Below are positions 15,777 through 23,793 of a stretch of 47,340 bases of DNA, piece after piece. Under the pieces are notes generated by a model. It made no database searches and had not been told where the DNA came from. It saw only the letters and a program-made list of their open reading frames with translations. Made by a program: the position numbers and the translations under genes. Every line of letters begins with the position of its first letter. The first letter of the stretch is position 1. The stretch is from a virus, in the IMG/VR virus record IMGVR_UViG_3300033153_008207, positions 1 through 47,340 of that record. One strand, written 5' to 3'.

Positions 15777-16505
15777 ATGACATTACTTGATATAAGAACA
15801 CAGGTTGTAAAAATTTCTGGTAGATATGATCTTGTAGTTGATGCTAGTAATGATGATTACAGTGATAATGGTGCTGATTTTTACATTAATGCAGGACAGA
15901 AATTTTTAGACAAACTTGTAACAATTCCAGACAGTCAAGCAAATATTTTCTTTTCTCCTGTTGCAGGAGAGTATACCATTACAATTGATAAATCATGTCG
16001 AGCGATTTATGAAGTATGGGCCAATGATGATGAGTCTCGATGGCCATTAAATAAATTAGAACTTTCAGATTTTAAATATAAATATAACGAACCTGTCTCA
16101 GTAATTACTGCTTCATCACCTTGTGATTATACTTTCATGGATATGAGGTCTATTTCTCCTGATGAGCAATCTTCTTTGGCTGAGTTTCTTTCAAAGACAG
16201 CAGTAGAAGGTTCTGGTTTTGGTTATCGTGGGATTGTCTTTGGGCCTCAATTTGATGCTACTTACACTATTGAAGTAATCGGTTTGTTTGGTCAGATTAT
16301 CTTATCTTCAGATCTTGATAGTAATTTCTGGTCTTTTAACTACCCACATCTTTTAATTAGTGCTGCACTCTTATCACTTGAATCTTTTTCAAGAGGAACA
16401 GAAAATGCTAAGAATTGGCTTAGTGCGCTTAGAAATGAAGTCGCTTTACTTGATTTTGACGTTGCAGAAGAAGAAAGTCATAATGTTAGTCAGATGAGAG
16501 GATAA
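15777..16505 (+). CDS. Head-tail adaptor protein (SU10 adaptor-like)
   Basis: A protein of 242 residues. The N-terminal part has LLDIRTQVVKISGRYDLV and then DNGADFYINAGQKFLDKL, which I recognise as typical of adaptors that cap the portal in SU10-like short-tailed phages. A long C-terminal helix pair (LLISAALLSLESFSRGTE) would dock on the portal. It follows the capsid gene, as in those phages. Confidence 0.75.
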   Translation: MTLLDIRTQVVKISGRYDLVVDASNDDYSDNGADFYINAGQKFLDKLVTIPDSQANIFFSPVAGEYTITIDKSCRAIYEVWANDDESRWPLNKLELSDFKYKYNEPVSVITASSPCDYTFMDMRSISPDEQSSLAEFLSKTAVEGSGFGYRGIVFGPQFDATYTIEVIGLFGQIILSSDLDSNFWSFNYPHLLISAALLSLESFSRGTENAKNWLSALRNEVALLDFDVAEEESHNVSQMRG

Positions 16506-16510
16506 TAAAT

Positions 16511-16855
16511 ATGGAATTTACACAAACAGAAAGAGATGCTATTGTATTTGACGTTACAGAAAAAGTGTTGCTTAGGCTCCCAGAAGTTATGGGAAATCTT
16601 ATGAAAAACCATGCTGAGACAAATGCGCTTACTAAAAAGTTTCATAACGACTACCCAGAATTCAAAAATGATCCAGGAAGTGTACAGAGTGTAGTGGGTC
16701 AACTGGAACGAGATAATGCTGGGATGCTTTATGAGGATATACTTCGTAAGGCCGCTCCAATGATTAAAGAAAGAATGAAGACTATAGAGTCTCTTGATAT
16801 AGATAGTATTAGTGAAAGAAGTAAACTTAACATGAGTGTTAACGGAGAGTTGTGA
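16511..16855 (+). CDS. Unknown protein between adaptor and tail proteins
   Basis: A protein of 114 residues, helical and mixed-charge, with HNDYPEFKNDP in the middle and a Ser/Asn end. The stop TGA overlaps the next ATG (TGATG). Genes in this position often encode tail-completion or assembly factors; no motif supports more. Confidence 0.6.
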   Translation: MEFTQTERDAIVFDVTEKVLLRLPEVMGNLMKNHAETNALTKKFHNDYPEFKNDPGSVQSVVGQLERDNAGMLYEDILRKAAPMIKERMKTIESLDIDSISERSKLNMSVNGEL

Positions 16856-17334
16856 TGGAAGTCTTACGGAATGGAAAATTCAGTCTTACACTTAGTGGGA
16901 AGTCATTGGCACGTGGGCTTAAGAAGAATGAAAACATTGTTCGAGACAAACATGCAATGGTTGCTATGACAGGGTTGATTAGCAAAGACGATGTGTTGCA
17001 GGCAATGAAACAACTTAGCAGGATTGACACGGATGTCATTGGTGATGCTTTTCCTTATCCACAACTGTTTGTCTTATCAAATCATATAATCATTTGTTCT
17101 GCGACAAAAATATATGATTATACATCTGGTGCTTTAGTACTTAAGTTAACTGTCAGTGCTAATAATACATGGAAGTTAGTTGATTTTATTGAATATATTT
17201 ATATGTCAAACGGGGATACTAATGTTATTCGCACAGCAAGCACAGGGGAGTTTACAGTGACCACTGATCTCCCTACTGCAAGTGCAATGTGTAATTATAA
17301 TGGACAAGTTTTAATTGGAAGTCCAGGAGTTTAA
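16855..17334 (+). CDS. Probable virion protein with one-propeller-blade-like sequence
   Basis: A protein of 159 residues. The ATG at 16855 is preferred over an upstream GTG because GGAG lies seven bases before it. The N-terminal part is basic (SGKSLARGLKKNENIVRDKHAM). The C-terminal half is beta-rich (FVLSNHIIICSATKIYDY, CNYNGQVLIGSPGV) and resembles blades of propeller-type tail proteins. It is followed at once by the Asp-box protein. Confidence 0.6.
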   Translation: MEVLRNGKFSLTLSGKSLARGLKKNENIVRDKHAMVAMTGLISKDDVLQAMKQLSRIDTDVIGDAFPYPQLFVLSNHIIICSATKIYDYTSGALVLKLTVSANNTWKLVDFIEYIYMSNGDTNVIRTASTGEFTVTTDLPTASAMCNYNGQVLIGSPGV

Positions 17335-17335
17335 T

Positions 17336-18793
17336 ATGGGTGATTGGAAAGATGATAAAGATAGTGGATCTTGGGACTTTACTGAGCAACCTGATAAATG
17401 GGGATATCTTAATAATCCACGTTGGACAGAAGACAGTGAATCTAATCAACATGACCCCTGTGGTCACTGGCACAAAAATAAGTTTTTTGAAAGTACTGGC
17501 ACTTATATAACTTATCAACTTGGTTCTTGGTGGCAGCAGACAGTAGATGTTGGAGATGATGGAAATATTTATTTAGGTGTACCGAATTATGATTATAATC
17601 AATTCTCTGGAATAAAAAGTGATCCTATTGCTGATGTTGATAGTATACAAATCGTATCGGAATATGTTGATGACCCTGTGTATAATGATGGGAATCCTTA
17701 TATAGATGAAACAGAGTTTGATTCTTTAGCTATTGTTCCACCTACGATTGTTAGATGTTCTACATATACAATTTTAGTAGGCCTTGTATGGGGAAAAGAA
17801 GATGGTGATGGAGATTATACAAGTGCTATAGTCTGTGGAGTTAAGAGGGATGATGTAAATCAAGGCTGGAAAGTGGTAGTAAATAAATTTGGTCAAGCAT
17901 TTAAAGATGGTGATATTGGAGATGTAACTATTTCATATTCTCATAGTGCTGTAGCTCTTGATGATGGAGTAATAATAATAAGTTATCAATATCAAAATAG
18001 TTCTGCTGGTACAGATAATTTATGTGTTATAAGGTCAATAGATTACGGAGATACTTGGGGAAGTGAAATAGTAATTGATTCCGATGTTGATGATGATTGT
18101 AAAATAAAAATGGGTGATAATGGGGATATTTATATAAGTTATCTAGATAGTACAACTGCGAATGTTTACATATCAACAGATAAAGGCTTGAACTGGACAG
18201 AAAAAAATACTCCTGTTATTGGTTCTTCTCCTACAAGTGCTTGGGGTGATATAGATCATGATGTAGATGCTAATGGTGTTATTTATGTCTTGATAGGCAG
18301 GAGTTGGACTTTCTCATTATATGTTTCGAGTGATGGTGGAAATAATTGGACTAAGCATGATAATTCTCAAACAGGAAGAACTTGTATTATTTCTGCGAAT
18401 ACAACAGCGATTATTATTCATGGATTTGATTTATCTGATTTTCATGGTATCCTAATAAAAAGTACAGATGGAGGAGTTAATTTTACTGAAAAAGTTGATG
18501 TCTATGCTCTTGGGCACACAAGTATCCCTTACCAAACATTAAAGCATACTGGAACTACATTTATCTGGACATATTGTGCAATGGTAATAAATGCAGGTTC
18601 TGAAATAGCTTGGTTAATCTCTGATGATAATGGAGATACTTGGATAGAGGATTCTATAGTAGATTTAATGAGTTTTGTTTCTGTTGATGATACACAAGAA
18701 ATTCTAGTTGATTCAGTAGAAGAAGAGTTTGAAGAACCTCAGGTATGGGCATTGCCTGGGGAAGAATATGATGCAAGTAAAGAACCAGAATAA
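17336..18793 (+). CDS. Asp-box (BNR) beta-propeller tail protein
   Basis: A protein of 485 residues. ATG 17336 is chosen because AGGAG is six bases away. Five Asp-box motifs of the S-x-D-x-G-x-x-W type are visible: SIDYGDTW, STDKGLNW, SSDGGNNW, STDGGVNF and SDDNGDTW. These cap the blades of sialidase-like propellers. The N-terminus is Trp/Asp-rich (MGDWKDDKDSGSW). Such folds occur in sialidases and in glycan-binding adhesins. I do not see a complete sialidase active site (Arg triad with FRIP motif), so a binding role is more likely. The acidic C-terminus ends EEEFEEPQVW and beyond. Confidence 0.65.
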   Translation: MGDWKDDKDSGSWDFTEQPDKWGYLNNPRWTEDSESNQHDPCGHWHKNKFFESTGTYITYQLGSWWQQTVDVGDDGNIYLGVPNYDYNQFSGIKSDPIADVDSIQIVSEYVDDPVYNDGNPYIDETEFDSLAIVPPTIVRCSTYTILVGLVWGKEDGDGDYTSAIVCGVKRDDVNQGWKVVVNKFGQAFKDGDIGDVTISYSHSAVALDDGVIIISYQYQNSSAGTDNLCVIRSIDYGDTWGSEIVIDSDVDDDCKIKMGDNGDIYISYLDSTTANVYISTDKGLNWTEKNTPVIGSSPTSAWGDIDHDVDANGVIYVLIGRSWTFSLYVSSDGGNNWTKHDNSQTGRTCIISANTTAIIIHGFDLSDFHGILIKSTDGGVNFTEKVDVYALGHTSIPYQTLKHTGTTFIWTYCAMVINAGSEIAWLISDDNGDTWIEDSIVDLMSFVSVDDTQEILVDSVEEEFEEPQVWALPGEEYDASKEPE

Positions 18794-18834
18794 TTGGTAT
18801 TCATAATTAAACACACTAAAGAAGGAGAGAAAGA

Positions 18835-19266
18835 ATGACAAATACAGTGGCAAATAAGGCAAGATACGCATTAGCAACAAAACAGATTGATTTTGCAAAC
18901 GATACATTTAAGGTTATCTTAATGGATACAGGTTTTACTTTCAATGCAGACACACATCACGGTTATGCTGATGTGAGTGCAAGTGAACTTAGTACAGGTA
19001 ATGGTTATACTGCTGGTGGGGCAACTCTTGCAGGTGTAGCGGTAACGGAGAATGATACAACTGACAGGACTGAGATTACTTGGAACAATGTTACTTGGAC
19101 AGCGAGTGGTGGGACAATTGGTCCAAGTCCAGGAGCAATCATATATGATGATACTCCAACAACTCCACAAGCAGATCCATTAATTGGTTATATTGACTTT
19201 GGTAGTGAGCAGACTGAGCCAGATGGTGGAGTTGCTACGATTGCTAATCCTAAAGTAACGGTATAA
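18835..19266 (+). CDS. Small beta-rich virion protein
   Basis: A protein of 143 residues behind GGAGAG. It begins MTNTVANKARYALATKQIDF and contains FKVILMDTGFTFNAD and ASELSTGNGYTAGGATLAG, a pattern I know from many uncharacterised tail-region phage proteins. No catalytic motif. It is probably a tail or fibre component. Confidence 0.6.
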   Translation: MTNTVANKARYALATKQIDFANDTFKVILMDTGFTFNADTHHGYADVSASELSTGNGYTAGGATLAGVAVTENDTTDRTEITWNNVTWTASGGTIGPSPGAIIYDDTPTTPQADPLIGYIDFGSEQTEPDGGVATIANPKVTV

Positions 19267-19270
19267 AACA

Positions 19271-20491
19271 ATGACTATTGATATTAATGCAAGCGTTATA
19301 GACTTTGATTTTGAGGTCTCTGGAAGTATGCCCAATATTAATATTGATGCGGATAGTATTAACTTTGGGACAGCTATTAAAGGAGTTTTTAGTTCTTATC
19401 CTACAGCAGACAGAAATCCTGACCTTGACATTACGTATAACTGTTTAGGCTTTGATAGGTTTGGAAATCGTGACCAGGGTGTATTGAAGTTTGATGCAGA
19501 GATATCTGGTATATGGTTGAATAAAACTATATATACTAATAGCATTGATTTTGATATGGTTATTTCTGCGGACTATATTTCTGGTAGTCTTATTGATGCA
19601 GATGATATTGCTTTTGGAATGAGTATTTCAGGTGACTTTATTCTTGAGATGCCAAAGAATAGTTGGGTAAAATGGAGTGATATAGGAAGTCTGGACTTTA
19701 CCATCGGGCATGATAATGTTGCCGGTGAGAGGCCAATGGAGTGGACTGGGCCGGTTTATGATATTATTAAGTTAAATGCCGGAGTTATAGTTTACGGCAG
19801 TAATGGTATTGCAATGATGACTCCGAAAGATAATATTTATGGTTATACTACGCTTCTTAGTATTGGAACTTTAGGAAGGCATGCTCAGATTGGTACAAAC
19901 ACTATGCATTGGTTTGTTACTAATGAAGGAGAACTTTATGAATTGAGTGATAGCTTAAAGAAGATAGGCTATAGTGAATTTTTAAGTGATATGTCTGGCA
20001 TTGTTCTTACTCATGATGAAGAGAATAATTTACTTTATTTATGTGATGGTACAAGTGGTTATGTCTATAATTATATAACTAAAAGTATGGGTGCTGGGCC
20101 AGTTAATATTACTGGTTTTGGAAGGAAGACTGGTACAAACTACATTACCAGCCCAGAAGCTATTATTATTCCTACTATTGAATTTACTACAAATACCTAT
20201 GACATGGGTACAAGAAAAGAGAAAACTATATTTAATCTTGAGATAAGCACAGAGGTTGCTCAAACAATGTCATGTGCTGTACAGTATAGAGTTAATCATA
20301 CTGCTGCTTGGGTAACAAGTCCTTGGGTAAACTTCACAAGTCGAGGAATTGCCTACCTTCCTTGTTATGGTATTGAGTTTAGATTTAAATTCAAAATGGC
20401 AACTTGGGCGGATTTTAGTATTGACCAGTTAAAAGTTAATGGTATCATTCATGGGTTTAGTTTCCTTGATACTGTTCGTAAGGAGAATTAA
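19271..20491 (+). CDS. Tail nozzle / tube protein (propeller-like)
   Basis: A protein of 406 residues. After an N-terminal strand-rich part it has GPVYDIIKLNAGVIVYGS, GSNGIAMMTPKDN, IGTLGRHAQIGTN and HWFVTNEGELYELS. A continuous stretch of the same type follows (LLYLCDGTSGYVYNYITKSMG), then the hinge-like YDMGTRKEKTIFNLEI. This series is typical of gp10/nozzle-like propeller proteins of short-tailed phages, which complete the tail below the adaptor. Confidence 0.7.
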   Translation: MTIDINASVIDFDFEVSGSMPNINIDADSINFGTAIKGVFSSYPTADRNPDLDITYNCLGFDRFGNRDQGVLKFDAEISGIWLNKTIYTNSIDFDMVISADYISGSLIDADDIAFGMSISGDFILEMPKNSWVKWSDIGSLDFTIGHDNVAGERPMEWTGPVYDIIKLNAGVIVYGSNGIAMMTPKDNIYGYTTLLSIGTLGRHAQIGTNTMHWFVTNEGELYELSDSLKKIGYSEFLSDMSGIVLTHDEENNLLYLCDGTSGYVYNYITKSMGAGPVNITGFGRKTGTNYITSPEAIIIPTIEFTTNTYDMGTRKEKTIFNLEISTEVAQTMSCAVQYRVNHTAAWVTSPWVNFTSRGIAYLPCYGIEFRFKFKMATWADFSIDQLKVNGIIHGFSFLDTVRKEN

Positions 20492-20493
20492 TA

Positions 20494-20922
20494 ATGCTGA
20501 TAAAAATACAAGCTATACAAGTGCCGAAGTTCTGGGAGGTTATTAAATTTTCTGCTGTTAAAACAGATGGGATTGAGGAAGAGTATCAAAGAGTTTATTG
20601 TCTTACACTGTTGCAAGACCTTCTTAGTGGTAAAAAGAATTGTGTTATTGCAATAGATAATGATAAGATTGTTTTTGTTGCACTTTTTTCTCTTAATGTA
20701 CATCCAATGACACAAATTAAATATTTACTTATAGGAAATGTATATGCTTTTGAACATCAAAGCGATGCTAATTGGATAGAAATATTTGATGATTCTATAA
20801 AGATTGCTAAGAGTGTTGATTGTAAAGTCATTGCTGTTAATACAACTAATCCAAGAGTTATTACATTAGCTAAGAGATTTAATTTTAAGTTATTTTCAAG
20901 TAAATACTATTGTTATTTATAA
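20494..20922 (+). CDS. GNAT-like protein of the virion block
   Basis: A protein of 142 residues that starts MLIKIQAIQVPKFWEVIKFS and has an alpha/beta pattern like small GNAT acyltransferases: VIAIDNDKIVFVALFSL as central strands, CKVIAVNTTNPRVITLAKRF as strand-helix-strand. The acetyl-CoA signature R/Q-x-x-G-x-G/A is not obvious, so catalytic activity is doubtful. It sits before the ejection-protein genes. Confidence 0.45.
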   Translation: MLIKIQAIQVPKFWEVIKFSAVKTDGIEEEYQRVYCLTLLQDLLSGKKNCVIAIDNDKIVFVALFSLNVHPMTQIKYLLIGNVYAFEHQSDANWIEIFDDSIKIAKSVDCKVIAVNTTNPRVITLAKRFNFKLFSSKYYCYL

Positions 20923-20931
20923 GGAGGAATG

Positions 20932-21771
20932 ATGGGTAAGGATAGTGGTAGTAGCAGTGGAGAAGGTGTTATTCGTTATGCTCCATATATTGAAGCAAAG
21001 CATGAAACTTTTTTAAATAATTCCCAGACTTTTGGAGTTACTGCAAGAGCAAATAATCCATATACAAGTTATACAGACCTTGATTATGATGATGCTTTCT
21101 TTGGAAGCGGCTATGTTATGTCAAGTTTTCCAAGTCTTTATGATATGTTTGGTAAGTTCATGGCAGGACTAGATATAGAGAGTTTATGGGATCAAGTGCT
21201 TAATGATGTTCAGCATAGTACTACAATACAAGAATCTGTAGTTGCTCACAGAGATTTGATATCTGATGAAGTAGAACAGACTGCTTTGCCGAGATTCCAA
21301 ACTGGTATACGAGATATGAATGCGGTAATGAGTAGTAGCTTTGTTATAGGTAAAAGTATTATAGAACAAGGAGCGGTGAAGAAACTTGCTGAATTTGATG
21401 CAAATTTAAGGTATAAGTTAATTCCAGTTGCCGCAGAAGTATTTGTCAAACATCTTGCTTGGAATCAAGGCATGATTACTACTTATATTAATGTTATGAA
21501 GATGGCGATACTGACAAAGATGGACACAGATACTGCTAACTACAGCTATGCACTTAAAGAAACCATGTGGCCTTTTTCAGTGCTTGAACAGGAACGAGCT
21601 AATCTTGGAGCGCTACAGGGTGCTATGGCTAACAGTGCAGGTGGCGAGTCTGGTGGTGCAGGAATACTTGGTGGTGCTATGAGTGGAGCTGCTATGGGAG
21701 GATCTACTGGAAATCCTTGGGCAGCTTTAGCTGGTGGTGTTATTGGTGGAATTGCTGGAGCTTTTGGATAA
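20932..21771 (+). CDS. Internal virion / ejection protein
   Basis: A protein of 279 residues. Of two tandem ATGs the second is better spaced from AGGAGG. After a Ser/Gly start it is helical and acidic through residue 220; the last 50 residues are Gly/Ala-rich (LGGAMSGAAMGGSTGNPW, GGVIGGIAGAF), like small transmembrane-prone ends of ejected podovirus proteins. It is the first of four consecutive genes of this type. Confidence 0.6.
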   Translation: MGKDSGSSSGEGVIRYAPYIEAKHETFLNNSQTFGVTARANNPYTSYTDLDYDDAFFGSGYVMSSFPSLYDMFGKFMAGLDIESLWDQVLNDVQHSTTIQESVVAHRDLISDEVEQTALPRFQTGIRDMNAVMSSSFVIGKSIIEQGAVKKLAEFDANLRYKLIPVAAEVFVKHLAWNQGMITTYINVMKMAILTKMDTDTANYSYALKETMWPFSVLEQERANLGALQGAMANSAGGESGGAGILGGAMSGAAMGGSTGNPWAALAGGVIGGIAGAFG

Positions 21772-21788
21772 AAAATAAGGAGTAAGTT

Positions 21789-22478
21789 ATGGGAATTTTT
21801 GATTTGAATTTTAATCCTTTTAAAAGTACTGATGGAGGTAATGACTTTTTCTCTGGGCTTTGGACAAGTAGATCTGAGGATGCATACAAAGATTTCTTTT
21901 CTGGCGGATGGAAAGAACCTAAGAATTGGTTAAATCCTGGCGGAGTAATGGCAAATCCTGCGCAGCAACTTGCTGACCCAGGAAACTTCTTTACCTCAGA
22001 AGAACATGAAAATTGGCTTGATGGTAAAGTGAGTGATAGAACCAGTATGTCGGCTTTGATTGCAGGCATGGCTTATGGTGGTGGAGCATTAGCAAGTGGT
22101 ATGGGAGGTGGTGAAGGAGTTGCAGGTACAGGGCTAGAAAGTCTTGCTGGAGGCTCAAGTACTTATACAGGAGGTTTTGCTGACAGTCTTCAAGGATTAG
22201 GTGGTGGCTCAAGTCCAATAAGTGATGGTGGTGGAGGAGGAATGTTTGATTTTTTATCGAGTGAAAATGGCATGGATTATCTTGATTTAATGTCTAATTT
22301 ATTTGGTAATCAATCACAACAGGAGCCACAAACAAATAATTCTTTTCCTTCATATAATTCTAACTATTTAAATCAGGAAAGAGAAAGAATGGAATTAGAA
22401 AGAAAGTATATGGAAGAAGTTGAAAGAAAGCGATTAGAAGAGTTTGAACAAAATCTATATGATATATTTGATCTATAA
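21789..22478 (+). CDS. Probable internal virion protein, Gly-rich
   Basis: A protein of 229 residues. Its N-terminus is DLNFNPFKSTDGG; a Gly/Ser-rich middle of about 100 residues could span a membrane on insertion (MSALIAGMAYGGGALASGMG). The end is a charged coiled coil (RERMELERKYMEEVERKRLE). It may help form the ejection channel together with its neighbours. No family is recognised. Confidence 0.55.
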   Translation: MGIFDLNFNPFKSTDGGNDFFSGLWTSRSEDAYKDFFSGGWKEPKNWLNPGGVMANPAQQLADPGNFFTSEEHENWLDGKVSDRTSMSALIAGMAYGGGALASGMGGGEGVAGTGLESLAGGSSTYTGGFADSLQGLGGGSSPISDGGGGGMFDFLSSENGMDYLDLMSNLFGNQSQQEPQTNNSFPSYNSNYLNQERERMELERKYMEEVERKRLEEFEQNLYDIFDL

Positions 22479-22498
22479 ATACTTAAGGAGATATAAAA

Positions 22499-23791
22499 AT
22501 GGCTTTTGAAGATTTATTTGGTGGTGGGAAACATACAATTAGTCCTGAGGCAAATATAGTGGCTAATCCTAATACAAATGCTATGAATCAAGGATTTGAT
22601 TTTGGAGGACTCTTTTCAGATCCAAATTTTATTCGTGCCCTGGGGGAGACTGGAGCAGCTATCAGTGGCCCAGGTACAATTGGAAATGCTGTAGGCAGAG
22701 GAGCAAGTAATTTGATTAGGAGAAGACAGCTTCAGAAAGGAGCAAGAGAAACAAGAAAAGAAAATCAACCTGTAAATGATCAGTTAATGAAATTTCTTTT
22801 TGACAATAAATTGCTTGGGCCGACAGAAGATAATAATACTCCTGATGCGATTACGATTAAATCAGATGGTGGAATATCAACTAACATGAAAAATGTTCCT
22901 GCAAAAGCAAGTTTTGCCAGCCAGCAGCCTCTGGAATCTGTCAGACGTTCTGGAGGCGATGATTTGCCGGATTTTTCTAATCAACCTAGTAAAGCTGGTT
23001 TTGATTTTGCTGGGTTGGATGTAGAGGATATTGGTATGTTGTTAAGAGCAGAACAACAATTTGGTGAACTTGATCAAAGACAAATGAAAATGTTGCTGGA
23101 TGAAAAAGCTCGACGAGCAAAAGTGTTTAATGATAATAAAATTAGATCAGAGAATTTAAAAGCTCTTGGAGAAGATAGACTTGCTAAGAGTATGAAAGAT
23201 AAAAGAGAATCTGTTGCAAAGATAGAAAAGGAAACTAGAACTTCTGAAGCAAAAGTAGTCGCAGCAGAAAAACTTACTAAAGACAGGATGTTGATTAATA
23301 CAGAAAAAGCTAAACTTGATTCTATTAAGAATAGATTAAATCCAGCAGAGAGTGCCAGAAAAGAAAGAGAAATTAAACTGAAAGAAAATGAACTTAGTTA
23401 TAAAGAAGATAAACTTCAAGCTGATAGAGATAAGCTTGGTAGGACAATTGGTTTAAAGCCTAATGAAATTCTTGCCTTGGATAAGTTCTCAGCTGAACAA
23501 AGAGAAAAGATTGCTGATGTAGAGACAGATATTGATACAGCCCTTGGTCTTGCTGACAGTGAAAATAATCGTCCAGGCGCTGGTGTTGTTTATGTTCACG
23601 AAGAAAATCCTGGTACAGATGAAGGTTGGTTTTGGTTTGATAAACCTTACGAAGAAATTTTATCTTATAGCATTCCTCCAGGTTTGATGTTTAATGACCA
23701 GCCTGCTACAGGGAATGAGATTATCCGTAGAGCCAAGGCTGCAAATATGACTGTACCAGAATTTTTTAATGCTATTCAGCAGAGGAGATAA
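22499..23791 (+). CDS. Internal virion protein, coiled coil
   Basis: A protein of 430 residues. The N-terminal 70 residues are Gly/Asn-rich; residues about 200-320 are almost entirely charged helix (SEAKVVAAEKLTKDRM, NPAESARKEREIKLKENE) and should form a long coiled coil. A compact C-terminal domain has WFWFDKPYEEILSY. The length and place suggest an ejection protein core; it ends three bases before the 1262-residue protein. Confidence 0.6.
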   Translation: MAFEDLFGGGKHTISPEANIVANPNTNAMNQGFDFGGLFSDPNFIRALGETGAAISGPGTIGNAVGRGASNLIRRRQLQKGARETRKENQPVNDQLMKFLFDNKLLGPTEDNNTPDAITIKSDGGISTNMKNVPAKASFASQQPLESVRRSGGDDLPDFSNQPSKAGFDFAGLDVEDIGMLLRAEQQFGELDQRQMKMLLDEKARRAKVFNDNKIRSENLKALGEDRLAKSMKDKRESVAKIEKETRTSEAKVVAAEKLTKDRMLINTEKAKLDSIKNRLNPAESARKEREIKLKENELSYKEDKLQADRDKLGRTIGLKPNEILALDKFSAEQREKIADVETDIDTALGLADSENNRPGAGVVYVHEENPGTDEGWFWFDKPYEEILSYSIPPGLMFNDQPATGNEIIRRAKAANMTVPEFFNAIQQRR

Positions 23792-23793
23792 TT

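Noticed and set aside
17121-17500. TGGCAC near 17449 and 17493 as sigma-54 promoters
   Set aside because: No GC at the required spacing, and both are inside coding sequence.
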